NCBI RefSeq assembly: GCF_046600735.1
Contig: NZ_JBJMAW010000008.1
Location: forward strand, 62,001 to 126,000
Reading direction: 5' to 3'
DNA from: Novilysobacter_A longmucuonensis
GTDB lineage: Bacteria; Pseudomonadota; Gammaproteobacteria; Xanthomonadales; Xanthomonadaceae
DNA: 64,000 nt
Shown here: piece by piece, positions 50,938 through 59,357 of the stretch
Layout of the letters: every line of letters begins with the position of its first letter
Numbering within the stretch: the stretch's first letter is position 1
Made by a program: the position numbers and the translations under genes
The notes under the pieces: generated by a model
What the model saw: only the letters and a program-made list of their open reading frames with translations
What the model was told of the DNA's origin: nothing
The model's database searches: none

Positions 50938-51023
50938 TCCATCCTGACGCGTGACAATTTATGATCAAGAACATATTTTGGCGCAGGCGGCTTTCCTGGC
51001 GCGCGCCCATTGGTGGAGATCAC

Positions 51024-51647
51024 TTGCCCTACAGCCCCGATCACAAGAACAAGACGCGCGCGCGCATCGTCGAAGCTGCGCGGTTGCTGTTCAACCGCCA
51101 TGGCTTTGATTGCGTCTCGATCGACATGATCATGCAAGAAGCCGGCCTGACCCGGGGCGGGTTCTACTCGCATTTCAAGAGCAAGGAGGCGCTGTATTCG
51201 GCCGCCGTCGCCAGCTTCCTGATGGGGCGCGGCGCGCAATGGCGTGCCGACGCCGGCGTGGATCCGAACCGCGGTGAGGCGTCGATGGCGGTTCAGATGA
51301 TCGAAGGGTATCTGTCGGCCGCACACCTGGGCGACCGCGACGGACAATGCCCGATGATCGCGCTGCCGTCCGATATCGCACGCTCCAACCCCGAGGTGCG
51401 GCAGGCCTACCAGCACCTGCTGGAATCGATGGTGTGGCTGTTCGAGAGCAATCTGCAGGACGCCACGCCCGAGGGGCGGCAGCGCGCATTGTCGCTGGCC
51501 GCGCTCTGCATCGGTGGCATGGTGATCGCCCGAACACTGCCCGATTCCGCCATGGCCGGGGACATCCGCGCAGCGGCGTTCAGCGCGGCCATGCAGCTTG
51601 TCGACGGAGCGTCGGAAGCGGCGGACTGCGCCAATTTCAGGACATAG
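51024..51647 (+). CDS. TetR/AcrR family transcriptional regulator
   Basis: 207 aa from TTG 51024 (LPYSPDHKNKTRARIVEAAR). N-terminal helix-turn-helix: RARIVEAARLLFNRHGFDCVSIDMIMQEAGLTRGGFYSHF. The TTG start is preferred because GGAG lies 6 bp upstream and because the residues PYSPDHK match the usual N-terminus of relatives; the longer ATG frame from 50961 adds unrelated residues. The C-terminal part has the conserved YRHLLESMVWLFE-like ligand-binding core. Divergent from YCII, so it probably represses itself and that gene. Confidence 0.88.
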   Translation: MPYSPDHKNKTRARIVEAARLLFNRHGFDCVSIDMIMQEAGLTRGGFYSHFKSKEALYSAAVASFLMGRGAQWRADAGVDPNRGEASMAVQMIEGYLSAAHLGDRDGQCPMIALPSDIARSNPEVRQAYQHLLESMVWLFESNLQDATPEGRQRALSLAALCIGGMVIARTLPDSAMAGDIRAAAFSAAMQLVDGASEAADCANFRT

Positions 51648-51748
51648 CGGTCAGAGCCATGCTCTTGCGCCGCCAGCGGAACGCAGCCTACAGTTTACGC
51701 GCCCCGCAGGAGCGCCCATTGCGCGATGCTTTCGACCTTGGGTCCGCA

Positions 51749-51782
51749 GAAAAAAACGCGCCGTGCCGGCGCGTTTTTGTTT
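51749..51782. terminator. Bidirectional terminator between tetR-like and tonB-like genes
   Basis: Near-perfect stem AAAAAACGCGCC(GTGCC)GGCGCGTTTTT with T/A runs on both sides, lying between convergent genes ending at 51647 (+) and 51811 (-). Good symmetry for termination in both directions. Confidence 0.88.
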
Positions 51783-51810
51783 CAAACCCGGGAGAGAGAG
51801 CCCGGCACGC

Positions 51811-52116
51811 TCAGAGCGTGAAATCCAGCCGCACCTTGCCGCGGCCGCCGCCGGGGGCGAACTCCCACTGCTTGACCGCACGCACGGCGGCCGATTCGAA
51901 GGTGCGCGACGGTTTGGCGTTGACCACCGAGACGCTCTCGACCTTGCCGTCGGCGCCGACGGTGAACTCGACCTCGACGAACCCCTCGGTGCCGCCGCGA
52001 ATCGCGTCCCGCGGGTAATCCGGTTCAACCCGCTTGATCGGCGTGAGATTGGCGTGGGCCGGCATCGCAAGTGCCAGCGCGAGGAACGCGGTGGCAACGA
52101 CGGATCTACGGGACAT
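51811..52116 (-). CDS. Small periplasmic protein with TonB C-terminal domain
   Basis: 101 aa from ATG 52116, preceded by CGGAGGAG. Signal peptide MSRRSVVATAFLALALAMPAHA; the rest is one TonB-like C-terminal fold: RVEPDYPRDAIRGGTEGFVEVEFTVGADGKV and a late PSRTFESAAVRAVKQWEFAPG. It has no membrane anchor or proline-rich spanner, so it cannot act as a complete TonB; it may be a free TonB-box-binding domain. Belongs to the islet between mcp1 and mcp2. Confidence 0.85.
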   Translation of the reverse strand: MSRRSVVATAFLALALAMPAHANLTPIKRVEPDYPRDAIRGGTEGFVEVEFTVGADGKVESVSVVNAKPSRTFESAAVRAVKQWEFAPGGGRGKVRLDFTL

Positions 52117-52281
52117 GGGGTGCTCCTCCGGTATGGACGGCCGAGTTGCGGTCTGCACTCTTGGCAACGGCCGCGGGCGGGCATTCTTTAGCGTCCGCAT
52201 GTGCGCGCCGTCGCATATCCACTCGGATGTCCCTATGGGGCTAAATCTCGAAAGTCGCCCGGTCGAGTGGTGGTGGTGGCG

Positions 52282-52305
52282 CAGCCGAGCAAGCTCGGCT
52301 CTACG
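52282..52305. repeat. GAGCAAGCTCGGCTCTAC palindrome upstream of mcp2
   Basis: One copy of the GTAGAGC-headed family in reverse orientation. It lies about 20 bp upstream of the sigma-28-type promoter of mcp2. Confidence 0.7.
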
Positions 52306-52325
52306 GAGGCCCACTGTCACGAACC

Positions 52326-52352
52326 TAAAGTTTCCGCCGCGGCCGCCGTTGC
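52326..52352 (+). promoter_or_regulatory. Flagellar sigma-28 (FliA) type promoter for mcp2
   Basis: TAAAGTTT (52326-52333), 11-nt spacer, GCCGTTGC (52345-52352), 43 bp before the mcp2 ATG. The -35 matches the consensus TAAAGTTT exactly; the -10 keeps GCCG and T of GCCGATAA. Supports motility-linked expression of mcp2. Confidence 0.75.
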
Positions 52353-52394
52353 CGGGGGCAGACACAGTCGCGCTTCCCCTTTGCCGAGGTCCCC

Positions 52395-55133
52395 ATGTCC
52401 AACCGCCTGCCCTCCTCATTGCTTGACCGCGTACTTGCGCCGGCCTCCCGACTGATGGCGCGCCTGCGCTTCGGCCAGAAGGCGCTGGTGATCGGCGCGT
52501 CGTTCATGCTGACCTGCGGCGTGCTCGGCGGCATGCTGATCACCCGCGCCAGCAGCGATCTGGAAACCGCGCGCATGCAGCGCGATGTGATCGATCCGCT
52601 CGGCGGGCTGCACCGTTCGATGCTGGCGATGCAGGAATATCGCCAGCTGACTACACGCAACACGTCCGGCGACGCCGTAGCTCCGCAGGCACTCAGCAAC
52701 GCGTCCGCGCAGGCCAGCCGCGAGCTGGATCGCGTGGAGCAGTGGACCCGGGGCAACCTGCCCGAATCGGCCGCGCTGAAAGCCGCGTTTTCCGAAACCC
52801 GGGCCGCCTGGACCAAGGCGACCAGCGGCACCGATGCGAACGCGCTGGTCGAGGAGCGCAACGAGGCGGTGCGCCAGTTGCGCCAGGTGATGGGCCTGAT
52901 TGCCGACCTCAGCAGCCTGTCGCGGGCCGACCGGGCAGAGATCCTCTACACCGGACAGATCGCCACCGAGTGGCTGCCGACGCTGACCGAGTACACCTCG
53001 CAGCAGTCGGCCGTCGCCATGCGCGTACTCGGCGACGGTGCGATCTGGGTCGACGACCGCACCGCCATCTCGGTGACGCGCAACATGCAGGACTTCCTGC
53101 GCCGGCGTGCGCAGCTCGACGCGGGCAACGCCGAGCAGGCGATGCCGTCGCTGGCCGAGAGCCTGGGCAAGCGGCTGGACAGCGCGATCGCGGCGGTCGC
53201 CAAGCAGGACCAGCTGATCCAGGAGCGCATCCTCGATGCCGATTTCCCGGAGATGCCGGTCAAGGCGATGGCCGCGCGCGAGGAAGCCACCCGCCTGGCG
53301 CTGGCGGCCGCGCTGGTCGGCGCCAGCAACTCGCTGTACGCCGCGACCGATGCCGAGATCGGCGCGCTGGAGCGCCAGTTGGCGCTGATGTGGATGTTCA
53401 TCGCCGGGGTGCTGTTGCTGACCGCCTACCTGTTCCTTGGTTTCACCCGCAGCACGCGCAGCTCGCTGCAGGCGATCAAGCAGGCGGCCGAATCGATCGC
53501 CGCCGGCGAGTTCCCGCAGCGCGTCAACGTCAGCAGTAGCGACGAGATGCGCGACATCGCGGTCAGCCTGGACCGTGCGGTCGGCAGCTTGCGCGGCTTC
53601 GCGGAGGGGCAGCGCGCCGTGTTCGAGGCGCACCAGGCCGGCAATGTCGACGAGCGGCTCGACGCCAAGGCGTTCCCGGGGTCGTTCGGGGTCATGGCCG
53701 ACGAGATCAACACGCTGGTGACCTCGCACATCGACCTGCAGACCCGCGTCATCGCGATGATCGATGCCTACGGCCGCGGCGACCTGTCGGAGGACATCGA
53801 GCGGCTCCCGGGCAAGAAGGCGCGCATCACCGAGGCGGTCGATGACATCAAGGCCCGCATGCTGGCGGTCAATACCGAGATCAAGGGGCTGGTCGATGCC
53901 GCCGTGGCCGGCGACTTCAGCCGCCGCGGTGACGCCGGGCGCTTCGAGTTCGTCTACCACGAGATGATTGAAGGCTTGAACGAGCTGATGATCAGCGCCG
54001 ACCGCGGCCTGAGCGAGGTCGGCACCCTGCTGGCCGCCGTCGCCGAGGGCGACCTCACCCGCGAAGCCGACGCCAACCTGCCGGGCCAGTTCGGCGAACT
54101 CGCCGCCAACGCCAATGGCACCGTGCGCCAGCTGGCCTCCGTGGTCGGCCAGATCCGCCAGGGCAGCGACGCGATCAGCGCGGCCGCCGGCGAAATCTCG
54201 GCCGGCAACAGCGACCTGTCCCAGCGCACCGAGCAGCAGGCCGCATCGCTGGAGGAAACCGCCTCCTCGATGGAACAGCTGACCTCCACCGTGCGCCAGA
54301 ATGCCGACAACGCGCGCCAGGCCAACCAGCTGGCGATCGGCGCGGGCGATGTCGCATCCCAAGGCGGCGAGGTGGTCGGCCGCGTGGTCCACACGATGAC
54401 CGCCATCAACGCCTCCTCGCGCAAGATCGTCGACATCATCAGCGTGATCGACGGTATCGCGTTCCAGACCAATATCCTGGCGCTCAACGCCGCGGTCGAA
54501 GCCGCGCGCGCCGGCGAGCAGGGCCGCGGCTTCGCGGTGGTCGCCTCCGAGGTGCGCTCGCTGGCGCAGCGCTCGGCCGGCGCGGCCAAGGAGATCAAGC
54601 AGCTGATCGACGACTCGGTCGGCAAGGTCGAGGAAGGCAGCACGCTGGTCAACCAGGCCGGCAAGACCATGGGCGAGATCGTCACCAGCGTGAAGCGGGT
54701 GACCGACATCATCGCCGACATCAGCGCCGCCTCCCAGGAGCAGAGCACCGGCATCGAGCAGATCAACCAGGCGGTGCTGCAGATGGACGAGGGCACCCAG
54801 CAGAACGCCGCGCTGGTCGAGGAGGCCTCGGCCGCGGCGCGCAGCCTGGAGCAGCAGTCCGGCCATCTCGTGCAGACCGTCGCCGCGTTCCGGCTGAACC
54901 TGGAGGCCAGCGCCGCAGCCAGCGCCCCGCCCACCTCGCGCAGCGCGCAGCCGCCGGCACCCAAGGGCGAGCTGGCGGCCAGGCGCGAGCCGGTGATCGA
55001 GTTGGGCGCACGGGTCGCACGTCGCGAAGCCGACGCGCGCCAGGCCGCCTCCGCGCAGGCGCCCAAGCCGCCGGCGCGCAAGCGCGGCAACGGCGCGGTC
55101 AACGGCAGCGAGCAGCACTGGCAGGAGTTCTAG
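52395..55133 (+). CDS. Methyl-accepting chemotaxis protein (mcp2), HWQEF tail
   Basis: 912 aa. N-terminal helix about 32-54 (ALVIGASFMLTCGVLGGML), large periplasmic part to about 330 with no recognisable ligand-binding motif, second helix about 332-353 (MWMFIAGVLLLTAYLFLGF), HAMP plus repeated HAMP-like segments, and the MCP signalling domain with IDGIAFQTNILALNAAVEAA and FAVVASEVRSLAQRS. It ends HWQEF, a W-x-x-F CheR/CheB docking tail. The signalling part is almost the same as in mcp1, a sign of gene duplication; sensors differ. Confidence 0.94.
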   Translation: MSNRLPSSLLDRVLAPASRLMARLRFGQKALVIGASFMLTCGVLGGMLITRASSDLETARMQRDVIDPLGGLHRSMLAMQEYRQLTTRNTSGDAVAPQALSNASAQASRELDRVEQWTRGNLPESAALKAAFSETRAAWTKATSGTDANALVEERNEAVRQLRQVMGLIADLSSLSRADRAEILYTGQIATEWLPTLTEYTSQQSAVAMRVLGDGAIWVDDRTAISVTRNMQDFLRRRAQLDAGNAEQAMPSLAESLGKRLDSAIAAVAKQDQLIQERILDADFPEMPVKAMAAREEATRLALAAALVGASNSLYAATDAEIGALERQLALMWMFIAGVLLLTAYLFLGFTRSTRSSLQAIKQAAESIAAGEFPQRVNVSSSDEMRDIAVSLDRAVGSLRGFAEGQRAVFEAHQAGNVDERLDAKAFPGSFGVMADEINTLVTSHIDLQTRVIAMIDAYGRGDLSEDIERLPGKKARITEAVDDIKARMLAVNTEIKGLVDAAVAGDFSRRGDAGRFEFVYHEMIEGLNELMISADRGLSEVGTLLAAVAEGDLTREADANLPGQFGELAANANGTVRQLASVVGQIRQGSDAISAAAGEISAGNSDLSQRTEQQAASLEETASSMEQLTSTVRQNADNARQANQLAIGAGDVASQGGEVVGRVVHTMTAINASSRKIVDIISVIDGIAFQTNILALNAAVEAARAGEQGRGFAVVASEVRSLAQRSAGAAKEIKQLIDDSVGKVEEGSTLVNQAGKTMGEIVTSVKRVTDIIADISAASQEQSTGIEQINQAVLQMDEGTQQNAALVEEASAAARSLEQQSGHLVQTVAAFRLNLEASAAASAPPTSRSAQPPAPKGELAARREPVIELGARVARREADARQAASAQAPKPPARKRGNGAVNGSEQHWQEF

Positions 55134-55167
55134 GCTGCGACGCGCATCCGGTTGCCGTCACCTTGCG

Positions 55168-55196
55168 AACGCGCCCTCCGGGGCGCGTTTGTTTTT
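55168..55196 (+). terminator. Rho-independent terminator after mcp2
   Basis: Stem AACGCGCCC (55168-) with loop TCC and GGGGCGCGTT, then TTGTTTTT. It lies 35 bp past the mcp2 stop and separates it from the following promoter. Confidence 0.88.
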
Positions 55197-55383
55197 CGCT
55201 CGACCGGGCCGTGTAGGAGCGGGCCATGCCCGCGATCGCCATTCGTAGTAGAGCGATCGCGCCCATGGGGCGCTCCTACGCAGAAGCAGGCCGTTCGCTC
55301 GACCGGTTTTTGTAGAAGCGGGCCATGACCGCGACCGCGCTATTCGTAGTAAAGCGATCGCGGGCATGGCCCGCTCCTACGGG
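55195..55383. repeat. Two tandem copies of a 99-bp TGTAG(G/A)AGC palindromic unit
   Basis: Direct copies start TTCGCTCGACCGG at 55195 and 55294. Each contains facing GTAGGAGCGGGCC and GGCCCGCTCCTAC-type hairpins with a core ATTCGTAGTA(G/A)AGCGATCGCG. The second copy has TGTAGAAGC, a substitution in the head. This is a tandem array, not a CRISPR: only two units and no spacers. Confidence 0.85.
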
Positions 55384-55405
55384 TCCTCCGGCGGCTGCGC
55401 CTCGC

Positions 55406-55432
55406 TCAAGTACCGGCCGCGCGCGCCGTTAA
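55406..55432 (+). promoter_or_regulatory. Flagellar sigma-28 (FliA) type promoter for the GAF-PAS-GGDEF-EAL / cheR genes
   Basis: TCAAGTAC (55406-55413), 11-nt spacer, GCCGTTAA (55425-55432). The -10 differs from GCCGATAA at one base. The transcript leader is about 110 nt. Suggests that the EAL gene, cheR, cheD and cheB are expressed with flagellar genes. Confidence 0.75.
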
Positions 55433-55552
55433 CGACCGAGGAGACGACGAGCCCCGTGCTCCGGCTCCACAGGATCCGCCTGCCCGCGGGTCCGCCCACG
55501 CAATGACGCACCACGCGCCACGATGGCCGGCAGCACGCCCCAAGGACGCTCC

Positions 55553-57823
55553 ATGACCCTGCACAACCCGTTTCAGCCCCGCATTGCAGGTCATCTGGGC
55601 GCGCCGTGGAACCGGATCGGCGACGATCTGCTGAGCGATGCGGCGCTGGGTGGAGAGGAATTCGCCGATGTGGTGTCGCTGGCCGCGAAGCTGTGCGGGG
55701 CGCCGATCGCGATCCTGGCCGCCGGCCATGGCGAGGCCCTGCGCGTCATCGCGCAATGCGGGCTGGACGAGGCCGCCGCGGCCGGCAGCGCGCTGTACCG
55801 TGCGCCCGGGCCGGAGCTGCCGCTGCTGGCGCTGAACGATGCGAGCGGCGACACGCGCTTCCGGGACGATCCGATGGTGCGCCAGGCCGGCGTGCGCTTC
55901 TGCCTGGGCCTGGCGCTGTTCGCCGGCGACGGGCAGTGCCTGGGCGTGCTCGGCGTGGCCGACACCGCGGCGCGGCCCGACGTGACCCAGGCCACCGAAA
56001 CCCTGGAGCGGCTGGGCCGGCTCGCCGCGCGCCTGCTCGAGCGCCATCAGTTGCAGCGGCGCAACCGCATCGCCGCGCAGATCATGCAGGCTGACTTCAG
56101 CGCGGTAGTCGTGACCGATGCGCGTGGCGACGTGGTGTTCGTCAACCGTGCGGCGCAGGCACTGTTCGGCAGCGGCGCGCGCGCGATGCGCGGCCAGCCG
56201 ATCGAGTTGCTGTTTCCGCCGCACCTGCAGGACGACCCCGCCGCCGCGGCCGCATGGCTGCAACCAGCCGGCGCCCCCCCGGCACATCGCGAGGACCCGC
56301 TCCACCTGCGCACCGCCGGGCGCGACGGCGAGCCGCGCACGCTGGAGGCGGCGCGTTGCGCCTGGCGGGTCAGCGATGGCCAGGGCGTCGCGCTGATCCT
56401 GCGCGACATCACCGAGCATCTGCGCCAGCAGGCGCACCTGCGCAGGATCGCGTTGTACGACACCCTGACCGAGCTGCCTAACCGCAACGCGCTGGTCGAG
56501 GCATTGACCGCACGGCTGCACACCGACGATCCGCATGCCCGCCGGCAGACGCTGGCGGTGGCGTTGCTGAAGCTCGACAACTTCAAGAGCCTCAACGACA
56601 CGCTGGGCCACACGGTCGGCGATGCGGTGCTGCGCGAGACCGCCACCCGCATGCGCGCCATGCTGGACGACGAGGCGATGCTCGCGCGCTTTGGCGGCAA
56701 CGAGTTCGCGATGCTGTTGCCCAACACTGCGCAGCTGTCCGGGCCGTTACTGTCGGTGCAGCTGCAACCCCTGCTGGCCGCGATCTCGCAGCCGTTCCTG
56801 ATCGACGGCCATACCATCCACCTCGACGCCAGCATCGGACTGGCCGTGCACGAGGCCGGCATCGGCGGCGACGACCTGATCTCGCGCGCCGACCTCGCGC
56901 TGTACCGGGCCAAGACGGTCGGCGGGCGCCAGGTGTGCCTGTTTGACCCCGACATGCGGCAGCAAGTGCTCGACCGCCGCCAGCTCGACATGGAGCTGCG
57001 TCGCGCGCATGCCTCTGGCGAGTTCGAGCTGCACTACCAGCCGCAGATCGATCTGCGCACCGGCCGCACCGTCGGCGCCGAGGCGCTGCTGCGCTGGCGC
57101 CATCCGCAACGCGGCCTGCTGTCGCCGGTGGCGTTCATCGAGGCGCTGTCGAGCAGTCCGGTCGCCGCCGATGTCGGGCGCTGGATCCTGCAGCGCGCCT
57201 GCATTGATGCCGCCCGCTGGCCCCAGATCGGCGGGCGCGATGTCACCATCGCGATCAACCTGTTTCCGGTGCAGGTCAACGACGGCCGGCTGCAGCTCGA
57301 GGTCGACCATGCGCTGAGCGCCAGCGGACTGGCGCCGGGCCGGCTGGAACTGGAGATCACCGAGTCGATCGCGCTGCGTCCCGACGACAGCGCGGCGGTC
57401 ACCCTGGCATCGCTGCGCGATCGCGGTATCCGGCTGGCGTTCGACGACTTCGGCACCGGTTACGCCTCGCTGTCGATGCTGCAGCGGTTCCCGATCGACC
57501 GGGTCAAGATCGACCGCTCGTTCGTGCGCGACATGCTCGACAACCACAGCGATGCGGCGATCGTGCGCTCGATCGTGCTGATCTCGCGCAACCTGGACCT
57601 GCACGTGGTCGCCGAGGGCGTGGAGACGCTGGGCCAGGCCGACATACTGCGCGGACTCGGCTGCCAGGGCGCGCAGGGCTACCTGTATGCGCCGGCGCTG
57701 GACTCGAAGTCGTTCGATGCGTGGCTGGCCCGCCAGCTGCGCGATTCCGGTGGCGGACCGTGGCGCCACCTGTCGGGCAGCGACCTGCCCGACAACGGCA
57801 TGACGAGTCGCGCCGATGGCTGA
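55553..57823 (+). CDS. GAF-PAS-GGDEF-EAL c-di-GMP phosphodiesterase candidate
   Basis: 756 aa from ATG 55553 (MTLHNPFQPRIAGHLG). GAF about 18-165, PAS about 175-290, GGDEF about 305-470 with GGNEF at 380-384, EAL about 485-740. The EAL side is complete: A-E-A-L-L-R-W (510), INLF, DDFGTGYASL (630) and EGVET (687). The GGDEF side has Asp changed to Asn, so it is probably non-cyclising and may bind GTP as an allosteric site. Predicted net activity: c-di-GMP hydrolysis under GAF/PAS control. Its last codons overlap cheR by 8 bp, so adaptation and c-di-GMP turnover are translationally linked. Confidence 0.92.
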   Translation: MTLHNPFQPRIAGHLGAPWNRIGDDLLSDAALGGEEFADVVSLAAKLCGAPIAILAAGHGEALRVIAQCGLDEAAAAGSALYRAPGPELPLLALNDASGDTRFRDDPMVRQAGVRFCLGLALFAGDGQCLGVLGVADTAARPDVTQATETLERLGRLAARLLERHQLQRRNRIAAQIMQADFSAVVVTDARGDVVFVNRAAQALFGSGARAMRGQPIELLFPPHLQDDPAAAAAWLQPAGAPPAHREDPLHLRTAGRDGEPRTLEAARCAWRVSDGQGVALILRDITEHLRQQAHLRRIALYDTLTELPNRNALVEALTARLHTDDPHARRQTLAVALLKLDNFKSLNDTLGHTVGDAVLRETATRMRAMLDDEAMLARFGGNEFAMLLPNTAQLSGPLLSVQLQPLLAAISQPFLIDGHTIHLDASIGLAVHEAGIGGDDLISRADLALYRAKTVGGRQVCLFDPDMRQQVLDRRQLDMELRRAHASGEFELHYQPQIDLRTGRTVGAEALLRWRHPQRGLLSPVAFIEALSSSPVAADVGRWILQRACIDAARWPQIGGRDVTIAINLFPVQVNDGRLQLEVDHALSASGLAPGRLELEITESIALRPDDSAAVTLASLRDRGIRLAFDDFGTGYASLSMLQRFPIDRVKIDRSFVRDMLDNHSDAAIVRSIVLISRNLDLHVVAEGVETLGQADILRGLGCQGAQGYLYAPALDSKSFDAWLARQLRDSGGGPWRHLSGSDLPDNGMTSRADG

Positions 57824-58748
57824 GGCTGCTGCCGTCGCTGCGCGCGACGATCACGACGACCGCGCCTTCGCGTTCGATGAGCGGGATTTCCGCCGCATCT
57901 GCCGGCTGATCCACGAGCACGCCGGCATCGCGCTGGGGCCGCACAAGCGCGACATGGTCTACGGCCGCCTGGCGCGGCGCCTGCGCGCCCATGGCCTGGA
58001 GCGCTTCTGCGACTACCTCGATGCGCTGGAGGCCGGCACGTTGGCCGTCGGCGGGGAGGAAGAATGGCAGGCGTTCGTCAATGCGCTGACCACCAACCTG
58101 ACCTCGTTCTTCCGCGAGGCGTACCACTTCGATGACCTCATCGCCCACCTGCGCGGCGCCGGCCCGGGGTCCGCCAGCCGGCCGCTGACGATCTGGTGCT
58201 GCGCCGCGTCCACCGGCGAGGAGCCCTACTCGCTGGCGATCGCCGCATGCGAAGCGTTCGGTACGCAGGCGCCGCCGGTGCGCATCCTGGCCACCGACAT
58301 CGACACCAACGTGCTGCAGACCGCCGCGCGCGGCGTGTACTCGCTGGAGCGCATCGCGGCGCTGTCGCTGGAACGCAAGCAGGCGTTCTTCCAGCGCGGC
58401 AGCGGACCCAACGCGGAGCTGTGCCGGGTGCGCCCGGCGCTGCAGTCGCTGGTCACGTTCCGGCCGCTCAACCTGCTGGCCGATGATTACCAGCTGCGCG
58501 GCGGTTTCACCGCGGTGTTTTGCCGCAACGTGATGATCTATTTCGACAAGCCGACCCAGTACCAGGTACTGGGGCGCATCGCGCCATTGCTGGGACCCGA
58601 CGGGCTGCTGTTCGCCGGCCATTCCGAGAGTTTCACCCACGCCCACAACCTGGTCGTGCCGTGCGGGCGCACCACCTACCGCGCGGCCGGTGCGACGCCA
58701 CGTCCGGAAGGACGCGGCAACGGCGTGGCTTTGGGGGCAAGGCGATGA
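57816..58748 (+). CDS. cheR: Chemotaxis methyltransferase CheR
   Basis: 310 aa. N-terminal helical domain, then SAM-binding TIWCCAASTGEEPYSLAIA, the NLTSFFREAYHFDDL (beta-subdomain entry) and FCRNVMIYFDKPTQYQV motifs, plus SESF-THA-type end. Methylates glutamates on receptor bundles; the W-x-x-F tails of mcp1 and mcp2 are its expected tether. Start overlaps the EAL gene stop. cheD overlaps by 4 bp (ATGA). Confidence 0.96.
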   Translation: MAEAAAVAARDDHDDRAFAFDERDFRRICRLIHEHAGIALGPHKRDMVYGRLARRLRAHGLERFCDYLDALEAGTLAVGGEEEWQAFVNALTTNLTSFFREAYHFDDLIAHLRGAGPGSASRPLTIWCCAASTGEEPYSLAIAACEAFGTQAPPVRILATDIDTNVLQTAARGVYSLERIAALSLERKQAFFQRGSGPNAELCRVRPALQSLVTFRPLNLLADDYQLRGGFTAVFCRNVMIYFDKPTQYQVLGRIAPLLGPDGLLFAGHSESFTHAHNLVVPCGRTTYRAAGATPRPEGRGNGVALGARR

Positions 58749-59356
58749 ACGCCGCCGTGCTGCCGCTGGCCGAAGCCGCGCCGGATACCTACTACGACAG
58801 TGCGCTGCAGACCGAGGCGATCAAGCTGCTGCCGGCCGACTATGTCGTGACCGATCAGCCGCTGGCGCTGGTCACCCTGCTGGGCTCGTGCGTGGCCGCG
58901 TGCCTGTACGATCCCGCGCTGGCGGTGGGCGGCATGAACCACTTCATGCTGCCCGACGGCGGCCAGGACCGCGGCGGCGACACCGTCAGCGCGCGCTACG
59001 GCATGCATGCGATGGAGCTGCTGATCAACGGCCTGCTCAAGCGCGGCGCGCGCCGGCCGCGGCTGCTGGCCAAGGTGTTCGGCGGCGGCAACGTGCTCAG
59101 CGGCTTCCATACCGATCCGATCGGCACCCGCAACGCGCGCTTCGTGCTGGAGTACCTGCAGGCCGAGCGCATCCCGGTGCTGGCGCAGGACTTGGGCGAT
59201 ATCCACCCGCGCAAGGTGTGCTTCTTCGCCCAGACCGGCCGCGCCCTGGTGCGCCGCCTGCCGGCCACCCGCGACAGCGAGATCGCCAAGGTCGAACGCG
59301 CCTACTACGGCACCCTGACACGCGCACCGGTGACGGGCAGCGTGGAACTGTTCTGA
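58745..59356 (+). CDS. cheD: Chemoreceptor glutamine deamidase CheD, with GSVELF tail
   Basis: 203 aa. CheD fold: catalytic Cys in TLLGSCVAACLYD, His in GGMNHFMLPDG, and the family run KVFGGGNVLSG, ARFVLEYLQAERIPVLAQDLGD and VCFFAQTGRALVRRLP. It deamidates glutamines of receptors and can also bind CheC-type phosphatases. The C-terminus ends TGSVELF, identical in its last six residues to mcp3. The ATG overlaps the cheR stop. Confidence 0.95.
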   Translation: MNAAVLPLAEAAPDTYYDSALQTEAIKLLPADYVVTDQPLALVTLLGSCVAACLYDPALAVGGMNHFMLPDGGQDRGGDTVSARYGMHAMELLINGLLKRGARRPRLLAKVFGGGNVLSGFHTDPIGTRNARFVLEYLQAERIPVLAQDLGDIHPRKVCFFAQTGRALVRRLPATRDSEIAKVERAYYGTLTRAPVTGSVELF

Positions 59357-59357
59357 G

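Noticed and set aside
52416..55118. Long minus-strand frame (900 codons) opposite mcp2, and similar ones opposite eno, cheA, sulP, SLC13 and phoA
   Set aside because: Same GC-skew shadow effect; none has an RBS or a family signature.
55195..55383. CRISPR-like repeat array
   Set aside because: There are only two palindromic units of about 99 bp in direct order without unique spacers, and no cas genes are nearby; they belong to the GTAG-headed repeats.
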